A DNA stretch of 64,000 bases from Rhizobium sp. WYJ-E13 (GCF_018987265.1 NZ_CP076854.1:1240001-1304000), one strand, 5' to 3'. Numbered from the stretch's first letter, positions 54,133-63,140 are shown. Numbers and translations are program-made. Notes: generated by a model from the letters alone, not told the origin.

Positions 54133-54429
54133 TTATCGTAGAATGGGCAGGGCTTCTGGTGGGATGAGAAGTTGGATGCTGCGTGCGGCGCCTGGCACGC
54201 GGGATATAAAGCCCGCCTTCTCGAGGGTCAGCACCATCTGGTGAACAGACGGAGCCGTAACACCGAAGTGGCGCCGCATGTCGGCTTCGGCCGGAGGCTG
54301 TTTGAAGATGCGGCTGTAGGCGTAGATGAAGGCCAGGTACTGGCCTTGGATCTGCGTAAGGCGCCGTCTTGCCGTTGCGGCTTGCGGGTCAAGTGGGGGA
54401 CTCATTTTGGGATTCATCTGCGTCTCCAC
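54133..54429 (-). CDS. Small winged-helix protein of the IS630-family element
   Basis: A 98-residue protein with a LexA/MarR-like winged helix: LTQIQGQYLAFIYAYSRIFK, then the turn and recognition helix MRRHFGVTAPSVHQMVLTLE and KAGFISRVPGAARSIQLLI. It lies inside the element, divergent from the transposase, with start codons 16 bp apart. Proteins of this type accompany some IS630-family transposases and may control their expression. Confidence 0.75.
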   Translation of the reverse strand: METQMNPKMSPPLDPQAATARRRLTQIQGQYLAFIYAYSRIFKQPPAEADMRRHFGVTAPSVHQMVLTLEKAGFISRVPGAARSIQLLIPPEALPILR

Positions 54430-54445
54430 GCTGAAGGAGGTGTCG

Positions 54446-55561
54446 ATGAATATAAAGTTTCACATAGAGCTTAGCCAATCGGAACGTGACCAACTGGCCG
54501 CTTTGTTGAGCGGGGGGTGCCACAGGTCTCGCAAGATCAAGCGCGCCCAGATCCTGGTCGCAGCGGACGAAGGCTTCAGCGACGAGGTGATCGCGGCAAC
54601 CTTGAACGTCAGCGGATCGACGATTTACCGGACCAAGCGCCGGTTTGTGGAAGCCAATCTGGAAGGGGCACTCAGCGAAGAACCGCGTCCGGGTGTTGAG
54701 CGCAAGCTATCGAGCAAGGAGGAGGCGCTGTTGGTAGCGACCGCTTGCTCAAAGCCGCCGCCCGGGCGAGCCCGCTGGACCCTGGAGCTTCTGGCCGATG
54801 AGATGATCCGGCTCACCGACCATGACGAGTTGTCCTCGGAGACCGTGCGTCGCCGGCTGGCTGAGAACCATCTCAAGCCTTGGCGCAAAGACATGTGGTG
54901 CATCCCAAAGATCGATGGGGAATACGTCGCGCGCATGGAGGATGTTCTCGACCTCTACGCAGAAACGCCTGATCCACAAAAGCCCGTGGTCTGCTTCGAC
55001 GAGAGCCCGACCCAACTCATCGGCGAAGTGCGCGAACCCATTGCGGCCAAGCCTGGCCAGCTTGAACGCCACGACTGCGAGTATCGCCGAAACGGCACGG
55101 TCAATTTGTTTGTCTTCATGGACGCCCACCGGCCCTGGCGCAGGGTCAAGGTCACTGATCGGCGAACCAACCAAGACTTCGCCGAGTGCATGCGCGAACT
55201 GGTCGACGTCGATTATCCCGACGCCCCGATCATCCGCGTGGTGATGGACAACCTCTCCACCCATTCCGCCGGCGCGCTTTACGACGCATTTCCCGCCCCG
55301 GAGGCTCGAAGGGTGCTGAAGCGACTGGAGTTCCACCACACGCCCAAGCACGCCAGTTGGCTCAACATGGTCGAGATCGAGATCGGTGTCCTGCGTAGCC
55401 AATGCCTCGACCGTCGTATCGACAACAAAGAAACCATCATCGCCGAAGTCGCAGCCTGGGAGCAGCAACGCAACACCCATGGCGCAAAGATCCAATGGAT
55501 GTTCACAACCGAAAATGCTCGCCAAAAGCTCCGCAAAGCTTACCCCGTCAAAGAGTCATAA
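54446..55561 (+). CDS. IS630-family transposase
   Basis: A 371-residue DDE transposase. The N-terminal HTH is VIAATLNVSGSTIYRTKRRF, followed by a second HTH region (SSETVRRRLAENHLKPWRKD). The catalytic triad is visible: Asp in VVCFDESPTQL, Asp in VVMDNLSTHS, and Glu in NMVEIEIGVL. AAGGAGGTGTCG precedes the ATG at 54446. It appears full length and intact, so the element may be active. Confidence 0.93.
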   Translation: MNIKFHIELSQSERDQLAALLSGGCHRSRKIKRAQILVAADEGFSDEVIAATLNVSGSTIYRTKRRFVEANLEGALSEEPRPGVERKLSSKEEALLVATACSKPPPGRARWTLELLADEMIRLTDHDELSSETVRRRLAENHLKPWRKDMWCIPKIDGEYVARMEDVLDLYAETPDPQKPVVCFDESPTQLIGEVREPIAAKPGQLERHDCEYRRNGTVNLFVFMDAHRPWRRVKVTDRRTNQDFAECMRELVDVDYPDAPIIRVVMDNLSTHSAGALYDAFPAPEARRVLKRLEFHHTPKHASWLNMVEIEIGVLRSQCLDRRIDNKETIIAEVAAWEQQRNTHGAKIQWMFTTENARQKLRKAYPVKES

Positions 55562-55627
55562 TCTCTGTGGTGTGGTACTAGTACGGGAGACTTCTGATAC
55601 CCGACGCTACGAGCGATGCAAGTGTTG

Positions 55628-55658
55628 CCTCCTCGAGGGTTAGCCTGAGGAGGTTTTA
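55628..55658 (+). terminator. Terminator downstream of the kinase/IS
   Basis: CCTCCTC and GAGGAGG form a 7-bp stem with a 12-nt loop, followed by TTTTAA. It probably ended the kinase transcript before the IS inserted. Confidence 0.65.
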
Positions 55659-55771
55659 ACACTCAACAGGCGGCTGACGGGCAGCATCAGGTTGACTTTA
55701 AACCGAGCAAGGCCAAGGCGCTGGCACGCGCCCTGGCAATTCGTAGAAATCAGCAACCTTAAGGAACCACG

Positions 55772-56122
55772 ATGCCAACCTACCTCGTAAATCATCTCAG
55801 GATTCCGGGCGATGTCCCGAACATTGATGCCTTGAACTACCTCGACCAAGTCGAGGTGACAGTTGCACCCTACGGCGGTAAATGGCTAGCGCAGGGGCCA
55901 GGCGACGTAATCGAGGGGGCTTGGCCTGGCGCTGTTGTTCTGATGGAGTTCCCGACCCGGGAGGCCGCTGACCAATGGTACAACTCGGCGGCATACACCG
56001 CCATTCGCGATCTCCGGATCAAGAGTGCGATATCCGACATAGTCTTTATCGATTCCTTGCCAGAAGGGTTCTCCATTAAGGCGTTCGCGAACGAAATCCG
56101 CAACGTTATGAAAAGCGCGTGA
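55772..56122 (+). CDS. DUF1330-type small protein
   Basis: A 116-residue ferredoxin-like-fold protein: YLVNHLRIPGDVPNIDALNY, VTVAPYGGKWLAQG (the conserved GGK/R-x-L motif), VLMEFPTREAADQWYNSAAY. This is the DUF1330 family, of unknown function. AAGGAACCACG precedes the ATG. It is the last intact gene in the island. Confidence 0.82.
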   Translation: MPTYLVNHLRIPGDVPNIDALNYLDQVEVTVAPYGGKWLAQGPGDVIEGAWPGAVVLMEFPTREAADQWYNSAAYTAIRDLRIKSAISDIVFIDSLPEGFSIKAFANEIRNVMKSA

Positions 56123-56868
56123 TGTCGCGCGACAAGGGGTTAACAAAACGACATTCGGGTACAACCAACGTGTCGTCTGCAGGCTCTTTTCGATCCGAAG
56201 TGGTCAGATCAGTAGAGCTGGGGACGCGAGACAAGAAACTCCATGAGCGTATTCTGAGTGTTTCGCATGGATGGTTTGATCGCGTCAGTGCGTTGATGAC
56301 AGGATATCAATCGCGGATGCAAGTGCCTTCAGATTCGCCAACCCTTGGCCTTATGACGAGTAGGTCAAACCAGTTGGAGAGATAGCCCCCCCAGGTCCGC
56401 ACTGGCTTCGCCGCTGCCGAATTTGACCGGTGCCTCGACGCAAATCCCACCCATCGCCTTCACGCCGGGTTCAATGGCTGTGGTATTTCGCCATCCAGCA
56501 TCGTCTACAATGAGAGCAATCCGCTTGCCCGAAAGCGTCTGAGGTGCGATCTGCCCAATGCTTTCCTAAGTCGCAAGCGCGTTCAATGACCCTGGTGGTG
56601 GCATCGGGCGTCAGAGAATGAAATTCGAGAAAGTTTTGCTGCAATTAGGCGCTCCGAAATCATCCCGTCTTCAGGGTAAGACAGTTACTGGAATCGAGGC
56701 TATTGCGACCAGGTTTCCAAATCCAATGCAATGTTCTTACTGGGCATATTGAAATAGCTCATCGGTCGTATCAGGTCAGCTTCTAGCGCAAAGCAGCCGC
56801 GTGGTTTTGCGGCAATCGTCGAAACGACCTACAGCATCATCGTCAAGGTGACACCGGGACACCGCTTA
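56123..56868. other. Decayed DNA at the right end of the island
   Basis: No intact gene is supported. An 88-codon frame (56119-56385) starting inside the DUF1330 stop region lacks a domain. On the minus strand 56380-56560 reads as a broken protein containing TLSGKRIALIVDDAGW, which looks like a real coding remnant of unknown family. The rest shows no pattern. Confidence 0.5.
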
Positions 56869-56993
56869 CGACTGACTGTCCGGCCCGGCATGGATACCGG
56901 ATATCAGCGCAACGAGCATGTCGTGCCTCTCAATTCACAAGGAAGGCAGTATGCCGAAGGCGACCGTTGCATTCTATCGCCTTGCCTCCGTTC
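56869..56993. repeat. Right direct repeat with phosphoesterase gene fragment
   Basis: About 125 bp matching 49001-49124. Positions 56942-56993 are identical to 49073-49124. The inner part encodes, on the minus strand, a changed copy of the phosphoesterase N-terminus (MLVALISGIHAGPDS instead of MLVAQISDIHAGPDS) and then stops matching. Confidence 0.85.
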
Positions 56994-58050
56994 AATCGAC
57001 GCGGTTGCCCTCGCCGTTGAACACATGCAGGTGCTTGGCCGGAAAGGCGACGTTGACCTTTGGTCCCGCGCTCAGCGCCCCGCGATCGAGCGTGAAGATT
57101 TTGAACGGCAGGCCATGCAGCGAAAGATGCAGGATGATGCCGAAGCCCGTCGGCTCGACGAGTTCGACATCGGCGGCAATTCCGGCTCCGTCATTCGTCA
57201 TGACGACATGTTCCGGTCGGATGCCGAGCGTCACCTTCTCACCGTTCGACAACGGCAGCGAACTGTTGAGCGGCACGATCGTGCCGTCCTTCAGCTTCAC
57301 GCCACCGGCATCATAACTTGCTTCCAGGAAATTCATGCCGGGAGAGCCGATGAAACCGGCGACGAAGAGATTGGCGGGCCGGTCGTAGAGCTCCAGAGGG
57401 CTGCCGACCTGTTGCACGATCCCGCCATGCATGGCAACGATCCGGTCTGCCAGCGTCATCGCCTCGATCTGGTCGTGGGTCACGTAGATGGAGGTTGCCT
57501 TGAGGTCGCCATGCAGCTTCTTGATTTCGGCACGCATCTGCTCCCGCAGGCGCGCATCGAGGTTCGAAAGCGGCTCGTCGAACAGGAAGGCTTTCGGCTG
57601 GCGCACGATGGCACGGCCCATGGCGACGCGCTGACGCTGGCCGCCAGAGAGCGCCTTCGGTCGGCGCTCCAGCAGCGGATCGAGGCCGAGCTTGGAGGCG
57701 GCACTCGCCACCGCGCTGGCGATTTTCTCCTTCGCCGTCTTCCTGAGCTTCAGGCTGTAGCTCATATTGCCCGCGACATTCATGTGCGGATAAAGCGCGT
57801 AGGACTGGAACACCATGGCGATGTCGCGGTCCTTCGGATGCAGCTCGTTGACACGGTTGCCGGCGATGCGGATCTCGCCAGCTGTGACCTCTTCGAGGCC
57901 TGCGATCATGCGCAGCAAAGTGGACTTGCCGCAGCCGGACGGACCGACCAGCACGACGAATTCGCCGTCCTTGATCTCCAGGTCGACGCCTTGCAGCACC
58001 GAGAAATGACCATAGGACTTCTGGATATTCTTGATATCGATCGATGCCAT
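56992..58050 (-). CDS. Carbohydrate ABC transporter ATPase (UgpC/MalK type)
   Basis: A 352-residue ABC ATPase: Walker A VGPSGCGKSTL, Q-loop MVFQSYALYPHMNV, signature [14 protein letters not shown], Walker B AFLFDEPLSNLDA, and YVTHDQIEAMT. The C-terminal domain has GIRPEHV and LVEPTGFG, the regulatory TOBE/MalK-type fold. It is the last gene of the operon; its stop overlaps the end of the right direct repeat by 2 bp, which means the island lies immediately after the operon. Confidence 0.94.
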   Translation of the reverse strand: MASIDIKNIQKSYGHFSVLQGVDLEIKDGEFVVLVGPSGCGKSTLLRMIAGLEEVTAGEIRIAGNRVNELHPKDRDIAMVFQSYALYPHMNVAGNMSYSLKLRKTAKEKIASAVASAASKLGLDPLLERRPKALSGGQRQRVAMGRAIVRQPKAFLFDEPLSNLDARLREQMRAEIKKLHGDLKATSIYVTHDQIEAMTLADRIVAMHGGIVQQVGSPLELYDRPANLFVAGFIGSPGMNFLEASYDAGGVKLKDGTIVPLNSSLPLSNGEKVTLGIRPEHVVMTNDGAGIAADVELVEPTGFGIILHLSLHGLPFKIFTLDRGALSAGPKVNVAFPAKHLHVFNGEGNRVD

Positions 58051-58054
58051 GTAA

Positions 58055-58885
58055 CTAACCCTTGACCGCGCCGGCCGTCAGGCCCTGGACGAGATACCGC
58101 TGGATGAGCAGGAAGAAGAGGCCGGCGGGAATGAGCGCCATGATGCCCGCCGCCATCATCTGCCCGAAATCCACGGAAAATTTGGAGACGAAAGTAAGAA
58201 GGCCGACCGGGAAGGTCGCGGCATCATTGCCGTTGATCAGCATCAGCGCGAAGAGCAGCTCGCTCCAGGCCGCCGTGAAGACGAAGCCGAGGGTCGCCGC
58301 TATGCCTGGCAGCGTCAGCGGCAGGATGATCTGCCGGAAGGCCGTGAACTGGGTAGCGCCATCGATCATCGCCGCCTCTTCCAGATCCTTCGGAATACCG
58401 TCGAAGAAGGACTGCATGAGGAAGGTCGCGAAAGGCACGTTGAAGGCGGTGTAGACGATGACGAGGCCCGTCAGGCTGTTTGTCAGGTGCAGCGGCGACA
58501 GGATCTTGAAGATCGGCGCCACCAGCATGACGAGCGGAAACATCTGGGTCAGCAGCATCAGCGCGATGATCCAATATTTCGCCCGAAAGCTGAAGCGCGA
58601 CAGCGCATAGCCGGAGAGCGAGGCGCAGATCGTCACCGCCACCGCCGTTGAGGCCGAGACGATCAGGCTGTTCTTGAAGAAGGTCGGGAAGGCGCTGTGC
58701 TCCAGCACGAAGCTGTAGTGTTCCCATGTGGTCCGCGACGGCCACATGCGCACACCCTCGGTATAAAGCAGGTCGTTCGGCGTAACCGAAACCTTCAAGA
58801 GCCAGAAGAGGGGGAAAAGCGCGAAAACGACATAGGCGAGGATCGCCAGACGGTGCGCAATGATGGGAAGAATGGATCGTCTCAT
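58055..58885 (-). CDS. Carbohydrate ABC permease (MalG type)
   Basis: A 276-residue permease with six helices: LAILAYVVFALFPLFWLLKV at the start, and the EAA loop EEAAMIDGATQFTAFRQIIL. SVTPNDLLYTEGVRMWPSRT is typical of the MalG/UgpE branch. It partners the MalF-type permease, whose gene ends 3 bp before this ATG. Confidence 0.93.
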   Translation of the reverse strand: MRRSILPIIAHRLAILAYVVFALFPLFWLLKVSVTPNDLLYTEGVRMWPSRTTWEHYSFVLEHSAFPTFFKNSLIVSASTAVAVTICASLSGYALSRFSFRAKYWIIALMLLTQMFPLVMLVAPIFKILSPLHLTNSLTGLVIVYTAFNVPFATFLMQSFFDGIPKDLEEAAMIDGATQFTAFRQIILPLTLPGIAATLGFVFTAAWSELLFALMLINGNDAATFPVGLLTFVSKFSVDFGQMMAAGIMALIPAGLFFLLIQRYLVQGLTAGAVKG

Positions 58886-58888
58886 GGC

Positions 58889-59824
58889 TCAATCCTTGGC
58901 AAGCAGGCTCTGCCGCAGCAGGATGATCAGCATGGAATAGGCCAGAAGCAGGACCAACAGCACCAGCGCGATCGCCGAGGCATAGCCGAAATCGAGACGT
59001 CTGAAGGCCTGGGTGAAGATGTAGCTCGCAACGATCTGAGTACGATCCGCCGGCCCACCGCCGGTCATGACAACGATGAGATCGGCGAAATTCGAAATCC
59101 AGACGGTACGCAGCATCACGGTGATGGCGATCGTCGGCGCCAGGAATGGCAGGGTGATCGACCAAAAGCGCTGGAACCAGCCCGCACCGTCGATGGAGGC
59201 CGCCTCATAGAGATCGCGCGGGATTGCCTGCAGGGCGGCGAGCAGCGTGATGGCGAAGAACGGAATGCCCCACCAGACATTGGCGATGATCGGTCCCCAC
59301 ATCGCATATCGCGGATCTGAGAGGATATTGCCCGGCTCGCTCATCAGCCCGAGCGCAAAGAGCCAATGCGGAATCGGCCCGATGACCGGATTGAAGAGCC
59401 AGGCCCAATTCAACCCGGCGAGAAAGGACGGCACGGCCCAGGGCAGGAAGACCAGCGCCTGGATAACACCCCTGCCCCAGAACGGCTTGTCGAGCAGAAG
59501 GGCGAGGACAAGACCGAGGAAGAACTGCAGGATGACCGAGGCACCGGTCCACCAGAGCGTATTGCGCAGCGCGCCATAAAAGGCCTTGTCCCGTGAAAGT
59601 TCCCGGAAATGCTCTAACCCCACGAAGCCGCCGGAAAAGGGATTGAGAAGCTGAATATCGCGGAAGGCATAGGAAACGCCGACCACCAGTGGAACCAGCA
59701 TGACCGCGATGATCAGAATGAGCGACGGCGCGCTGTAGAGATAAGGCTCCGAGGCATCGGCCAGACGGCGCAGCCATGGCCGGCGGTCGTGGCGTAACTC
59801 GAGCGTATGGACGGTGGTGGTCAT
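58889..59824 (-). CDS. Carbohydrate ABC permease (MalF type)
   Basis: A 311-residue permease with six helices: SAPSLILIIAVMLVPLVVGV as first helix and the EAA loop YEAASIDGAGWFQRFWSITL. The N-terminus is short, as in non-maltose CUT1 transporters. It lies 94 bp after the binding-protein gene. Confidence 0.93.
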   Translation of the reverse strand: MTTTVHTLELRHDRRPWLRRLADASEPYLYSAPSLILIIAVMLVPLVVGVSYAFRDIQLLNPFSGGFVGLEHFRELSRDKAFYGALRNTLWWTGASVILQFFLGLVLALLLDKPFWGRGVIQALVFLPWAVPSFLAGLNWAWLFNPVIGPIPHWLFALGLMSEPGNILSDPRYAMWGPIIANVWWGIPFFAITLLAALQAIPRDLYEAASIDGAGWFQRFWSITLPFLAPTIAITVMLRTVWISNFADLIVVMTGGGPADRTQIVASYIFTQAFRRLDFGYASAIALVLLVLLLAYSMLIILLRQSLLAKD

Positions 59825-59918
59825 TAACCCGATACTTTCCCTCGCGACGCTTCAGGGCGCCGTCTGTCGTTGAATGAGCGGCGGCGGAAGATTTCCGCCG
59901 CCGTTTCAGTAGCCTGCC

Positions 59919-61178
59919 TTACTTCTTGGCGAGGAACTTCTGCTGAGCCTTTGTGAGGTAGTCGGCCCACTGGTCGGCAAGGTCCTTGGCGGAGATATCG
60001 CCGAGCAGCGCCTGCTGCGAGGTCTTGATCGCCATGGAATCCTTGAAGAAGGCGAATTCTTCGAGATAGGTCGGCATGACCGTCGGGACGGTGTCCTTGT
60101 CGGCCAGTTCCTCGAACCAGCCCTTGAACTGGTCACCAGCGTAGAAGGGATCTTTCTCGGCTGCCGTATAGGCCGGCAGAGCGCCGATCTTCTTGTTCCA
60201 TTCGATATTGCCTTCCGGGCCTTCGAGCGTGGCAATCAGCTTCCAGGAGAGATCCTTGTTCTGGCTCGTCGTGAACATCGACCAGCCGCCGTAACCGATG
60301 GTCGGATAGGACTTGCCGGCCGGACCCTTGGGCAGCGGAGCGACGCCGAAATCGTCCTTTTTCATGCGTTCGGCAATCGCGATCAGCGCATCGGGGTCCT
60401 GGTCGAGGAAGGCGCAGGTGCCGGAATAGAAGCCGGCGACGACTTCATTGAAGCCCCAGTTGACGCTGTCCTTCGGCGCATAGCCCTTCTTGTAGAGATC
60501 GACCATCCACTCGATGCCCTTTGCCCAGCCTTCGCTGTTCATGGTCGAGGTGCCGTCTTCCTTGAAGTATGTGTTGTCGCCCGCCATGGAGGCGGCAAAG
60601 ATCATCCAGCCGTTGAGGCCACCCGGACCGCCGCGCATGCAGTAGCCGTATTTGCCCGGCAGCTTGGAGACGGCTTCGGAGGCCTTGGTGAAATCCTCCA
60701 TCGTTTTCGGCGGTTCCTTCACACCGGCTTCAGCAAGCAGCTTCTTGTTGTAGAACATGGCGCGCAGATAGAAGCCATAGGGCAGCATATAGGCGGTGTT
60801 TTTGACGTCGCGCCCGAGTTCGAGCGCGCGCGGCGTCAACTCTTTGGTGTGTTCCCACTTCGCAAGATAAGGCTCGAGGCTTTCGAGCATGCCGTTATTG
60901 GCATAGAGCGACAACCAAGTGTCAGGCATTTCCATGACGTCAGGCACGTCGCCGGCCGAGACCATGGTCGCAAACTTCTGGAAGGCTTCGTTCCAGGGCA
61001 GCGAGATGATGTCGACCTTGGTGCCGGGATTGGCGGCTTCGAACTTGCCGACGATCGATTTCAGCGTCTCGGTGCGCTCCGGACTGGTGATGACCTCCAC
61101 CAGCTTCAGCGTCGTATCCGCAAAAGCCGTGCCTGCCATCATCGTGGCGAAGAGCGTAGAAATTATAAGCTTTTTCAT
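59919..61178 (-). CDS. Extracellular carbohydrate-binding protein
   Basis: A 419-residue family 1 solute-binding protein with a signal peptide (LIISTLFATMMAGTAFA). VDIISLPWNEAFQKFATMVS, PDVMEMPDTWLSLYA and GGWSMFTTSQNKDLSWKLI are family motifs. It captures an unknown sugar in the periplasm for the two permeases and ATPase downstream. It follows the PLP-enzyme gene by 35 bp, so all six genes form one transcript. Confidence 0.93.
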   Translation of the reverse strand: MKKLIISTLFATMMAGTAFADTTLKLVEVITSPERTETLKSIVGKFEAANPGTKVDIISLPWNEAFQKFATMVSAGDVPDVMEMPDTWLSLYANNGMLESLEPYLAKWEHTKELTPRALELGRDVKNTAYMLPYGFYLRAMFYNKKLLAEAGVKEPPKTMEDFTKASEAVSKLPGKYGYCMRGGPGGLNGWMIFAASMAGDNTYFKEDGTSTMNSEGWAKGIEWMVDLYKKGYAPKDSVNWGFNEVVAGFYSGTCAFLDQDPDALIAIAERMKKDDFGVAPLPKGPAGKSYPTIGYGGWSMFTTSQNKDLSWKLIATLEGPEGNIEWNKKIGALPAYTAAEKDPFYAGDQFKGWFEELADKDTVPTVMPTYLEEFAFFKDSMAIKTSQQALLGDISAKDLADQWADYLTKAQQKFLAKK

Positions 61179-61213
61179 TTTAGTTCCCCTCCTGGTTGTT
61201 TGTGAGGTTTCGG

Positions 61214-62380
61214 TTATGAGGCGACGGCTACCGCCTCTTCAATATCCCTCCACAGGGCCTCGGTTCCTTCGAGGCCGATATGAAGGCGCACAGATCGTGG
61301 GCTGATGCCGAAGGCTTGTGCGGAATTCGGCTGTGCTTTTTGCTGCAGCACCACCTCGCCCGGTACGATCAGGCTTTCATGTCCACCCCAGCTTACGCCC
61401 AGTTTGAAAAGCTTGAGGTGATCTGCGAAGGCTCTGATGTCGATGCCTTCGCGGAATATGAAGGAGAAGAGACCCGACGTGCCGTTGAGGCCGGCAGGCA
61501 AGCGGTTGGCAAGGCCCGGATGGCAGACCTGCTCGACAACATCGAGCGCCTGCAGGCGCTGCGCGATCGTCATGGCCGCCGTTTCATGCGCCCGCATGCG
61601 GATCGGCAGGGTGCGCAGGCCACGGATCAACAGCCACGCATCAAAAGGAGAGAGCTTGCCCCCGAGATAAGGATAGGATTCTGCCTTGATGCGGGCGATC
61701 ATCTCCTTCGAGCCGGCAACGACACCGGCAACGACATCGCTGTGGCCGCCGAGATATTTGGAGGCCGAGTGAATGACGAGATCGACGCCGAGTGTTATCG
61801 GCCGCTGGAAGAACGGGCTCGCCCAGCTGTTGTCGATCATGGTGACGACGCCGTGTTTCTTTGCCAGTGCGGCCAGCCCGCTGACATCATGGGCTTCCAT
61901 CACCCAGCTCGTCGGGCTTTCCATGTAGAAGACCTTCGCACCGGGCAGCGCCTTGGTGACAGCCTCTTCGTCCCTGCCGTCGACATAGGTCACTTCGACC
62001 CTCATGCGCTTCAGGATCGTGCCGAACAGGCGGAAGGCATCAGGGTAGACATGCTTGACGGCGACGATACGGTCGCCCGGCTCCACGAAGCTCAGCACGG
62101 CCGAAGAGATCGCCGCCATGCCGCTTGCAAAACCCAGCGCATCCTCGGCACCTTCGAGCTTTGCCAGCATCTCCTCGAACATGCGCACGGTCGGATTGAG
62201 GCCGCGCGTATAGATCGGCCGTACCTTCTCGCCGCGATAGGAGGCGATCATGTCGTCATAATCTGAAAAAGTGAAAAGCGACGTCTGGAAGATCGGCGGA
62301 ACGACCGCTTCGGCGAAGTTGCCTTCGTCATGGGCGGTGATCAGCGAAGCAAGGTCAAACGGTTCGAGGCCGTCAGTCAT
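61214..62380 (-). CDS. Trans-sulfuration-family PLP enzyme
   Basis: A 388-residue Cys/Met-metabolism PLP enzyme. SASKYLGGHSDVVAG holds the PLP Lys, YTRGLNPTVRMFEEMLAKLE the substrate loop, GFASGMAAISSAVLSFV the phosphate loop, and SVRLHIGLEGTEALWRDIEE the C-terminal end. It could act as cystathionine gamma-lyase/synthase or a related lyase; the NxPT motif is normal. It overlaps the FadR-type regulator by 4 bp and heads the sugar-transporter genes, an unusual combination. Confidence 0.9.
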   Translation of the reverse strand: MTDGLEPFDLASLITAHDEGNFAEAVVPPIFQTSLFTFSDYDDMIASYRGEKVRPIYTRGLNPTVRMFEEMLAKLEGAEDALGFASGMAAISSAVLSFVEPGDRIVAVKHVYPDAFRLFGTILKRMRVEVTYVDGRDEEAVTKALPGAKVFYMESPTSWVMEAHDVSGLAALAKKHGVVTMIDNSWASPFFQRPITLGVDLVIHSASKYLGGHSDVVAGVVAGSKEMIARIKAESYPYLGGKLSPFDAWLLIRGLRTLPIRMRAHETAAMTIAQRLQALDVVEQVCHPGLANRLPAGLNGTSGLFSFIFREGIDIRAFADHLKLFKLGVSWGGHESLIVPGEVVLQQKAQPNSAQAFGISPRSVRLHIGLEGTEALWRDIEEAVAVAS

Positions 62381-63099
62381 CGGGACATTTCCTTGATGTC
62401 TTCCTCGACCACGTCGAGGATTTTCAGTGTCTCACGCCGCGCCGCCTCGGTGTCCTGGGCGGCGATGGCATTGAAAAGGGTGCGGTGAAAGGGAAAGGAG
62501 CGGCGAGCAAAGTCCTGCCTGTCGAAAGGGTGCTCCCAGAAACGTTCGAAGGTCTCGCGCATCTGTTCGAGCAGCTGGCGAAACAGCGGATTGTGCGTGG
62601 CGTCATAGACGGCGAGGTGAAAGGCCAAGTCCTCCGGCCCGGACGTCCCCTTGGCGATATGGACCCGCTCCATCTCGTCGAGCTTCTCCTCGATGACCAT
62701 GAGGTCCTTCGGCGTGCGCCGCCGTGCAGCGACCATGCCGGCCTCGCATTCGATGCCCCGGCGAACTTCCAGCGTCTGCAGCAACACGTCACGCAAATGC
62801 GCGGTATCGAGCGACAGCGACATGTGGATCGTGTCCGGGGAAACCGGTTTCAACAGATAAGTTCCACTGCCTTTGCGCGTCTCGATGACGCCAAGCGCCT
62901 GGAAATGCCGGATTGCCTCGCGAATGGTGGAACGCCCGACGGCAAGGGCGGCCATCAGTTCCCGCTCCGCCGGCAGGCGGTCACCCGCCTGAAGCCGGGC
63001 ATCCTCGACATAATGCGCCAGCGCATCCGTCACTTGACGGGCGCGGTCAATCGCCGGAAGCGGCCGGATTACCGGCCTGTCGCTACCATTTGCCTTCAT
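62377..63099 (-). CDS. FadR/GntR-type transcriptional regulator (FCD)
   Basis: A 240-residue regulator with an N-terminal GntR winged helix (DRLPAERELMAALAVGRSTIREAIRHFQ, GSGTYLLKPV) and a C-terminal helical FCD ligand domain with metal-binding His/Asp pattern (DLAFHLAVYDATHNPLF, FHRTLFNAI). It is the first gene of the six-gene operon, so it likely represses or controls its own operon in response to a substrate or intermediate. A matching operator candidate lies at 63141. Confidence 0.92.
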   Translation of the reverse strand: MKANGSDRPVIRPLPAIDRARQVTDALAHYVEDARLQAGDRLPAERELMAALAVGRSTIREAIRHFQALGVIETRKGSGTYLLKPVSPDTIHMSLSLDTAHLRDVLLQTLEVRRGIECEAGMVAARRRTPKDLMVIEEKLDEMERVHIAKGTSGPEDLAFHLAVYDATHNPLFRQLLEQMRETFERFWEHPFDRQDFARRSFPFHRTLFNAIAAQDTEAARRETLKILDVVEEDIKEMSR

Positions 63100-63140
63100 G
63101 GTTCCCCAAGCTCTTTTCTAAGGTAGCCGACTCTTAAAAT

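Larger units (their letters stand above)
54101..55578 (+). mobile_element. IS630-family insertion sequence, complete
   Basis: The element has terminal inverted repeats: GTAGCCCGCCACAGAGATTATGAC at the left, of which CCACAGAGATTATGAC (54109-54124) is repeated exactly in inverse at 55555-55570, with outer bases partly matching. It is flanked by TA at 54099-54100 and 55579-55580, the target duplication expected for IS630/Tc1-type elements. It carries a transposase and a divergent small HTH gene. The left TA forms part of the kinase TAG stop; excision would restore TAGTAC, so the kinase stop is unaffected. Confidence 0.85.
49125..56868. mobile_element. Inserted island of about 7.7 kb
   Basis: The DNA between the direct repeats interrupts what would otherwise be phosphoesterase promoter next to the sugar ABC operon. 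It contains a large regulator, a multi-PAS kinase, an IS630-family element, a DUF1330 protein and decayed sequence, but no recognisable integrase. The right repeat carries a diverged gene fragment, so the island probably came from a related strain by homologous or site-specific exchange. No tRNA is at the junction. Confidence 0.6.

Noticed and set aside
49073..56993. Reading the 52-bp repeats as tRNA-type attachment sites
   Set aside because: The repeat is promoter DNA of the phosphoesterase, does not fold as a tRNA and no integrase gene is present.
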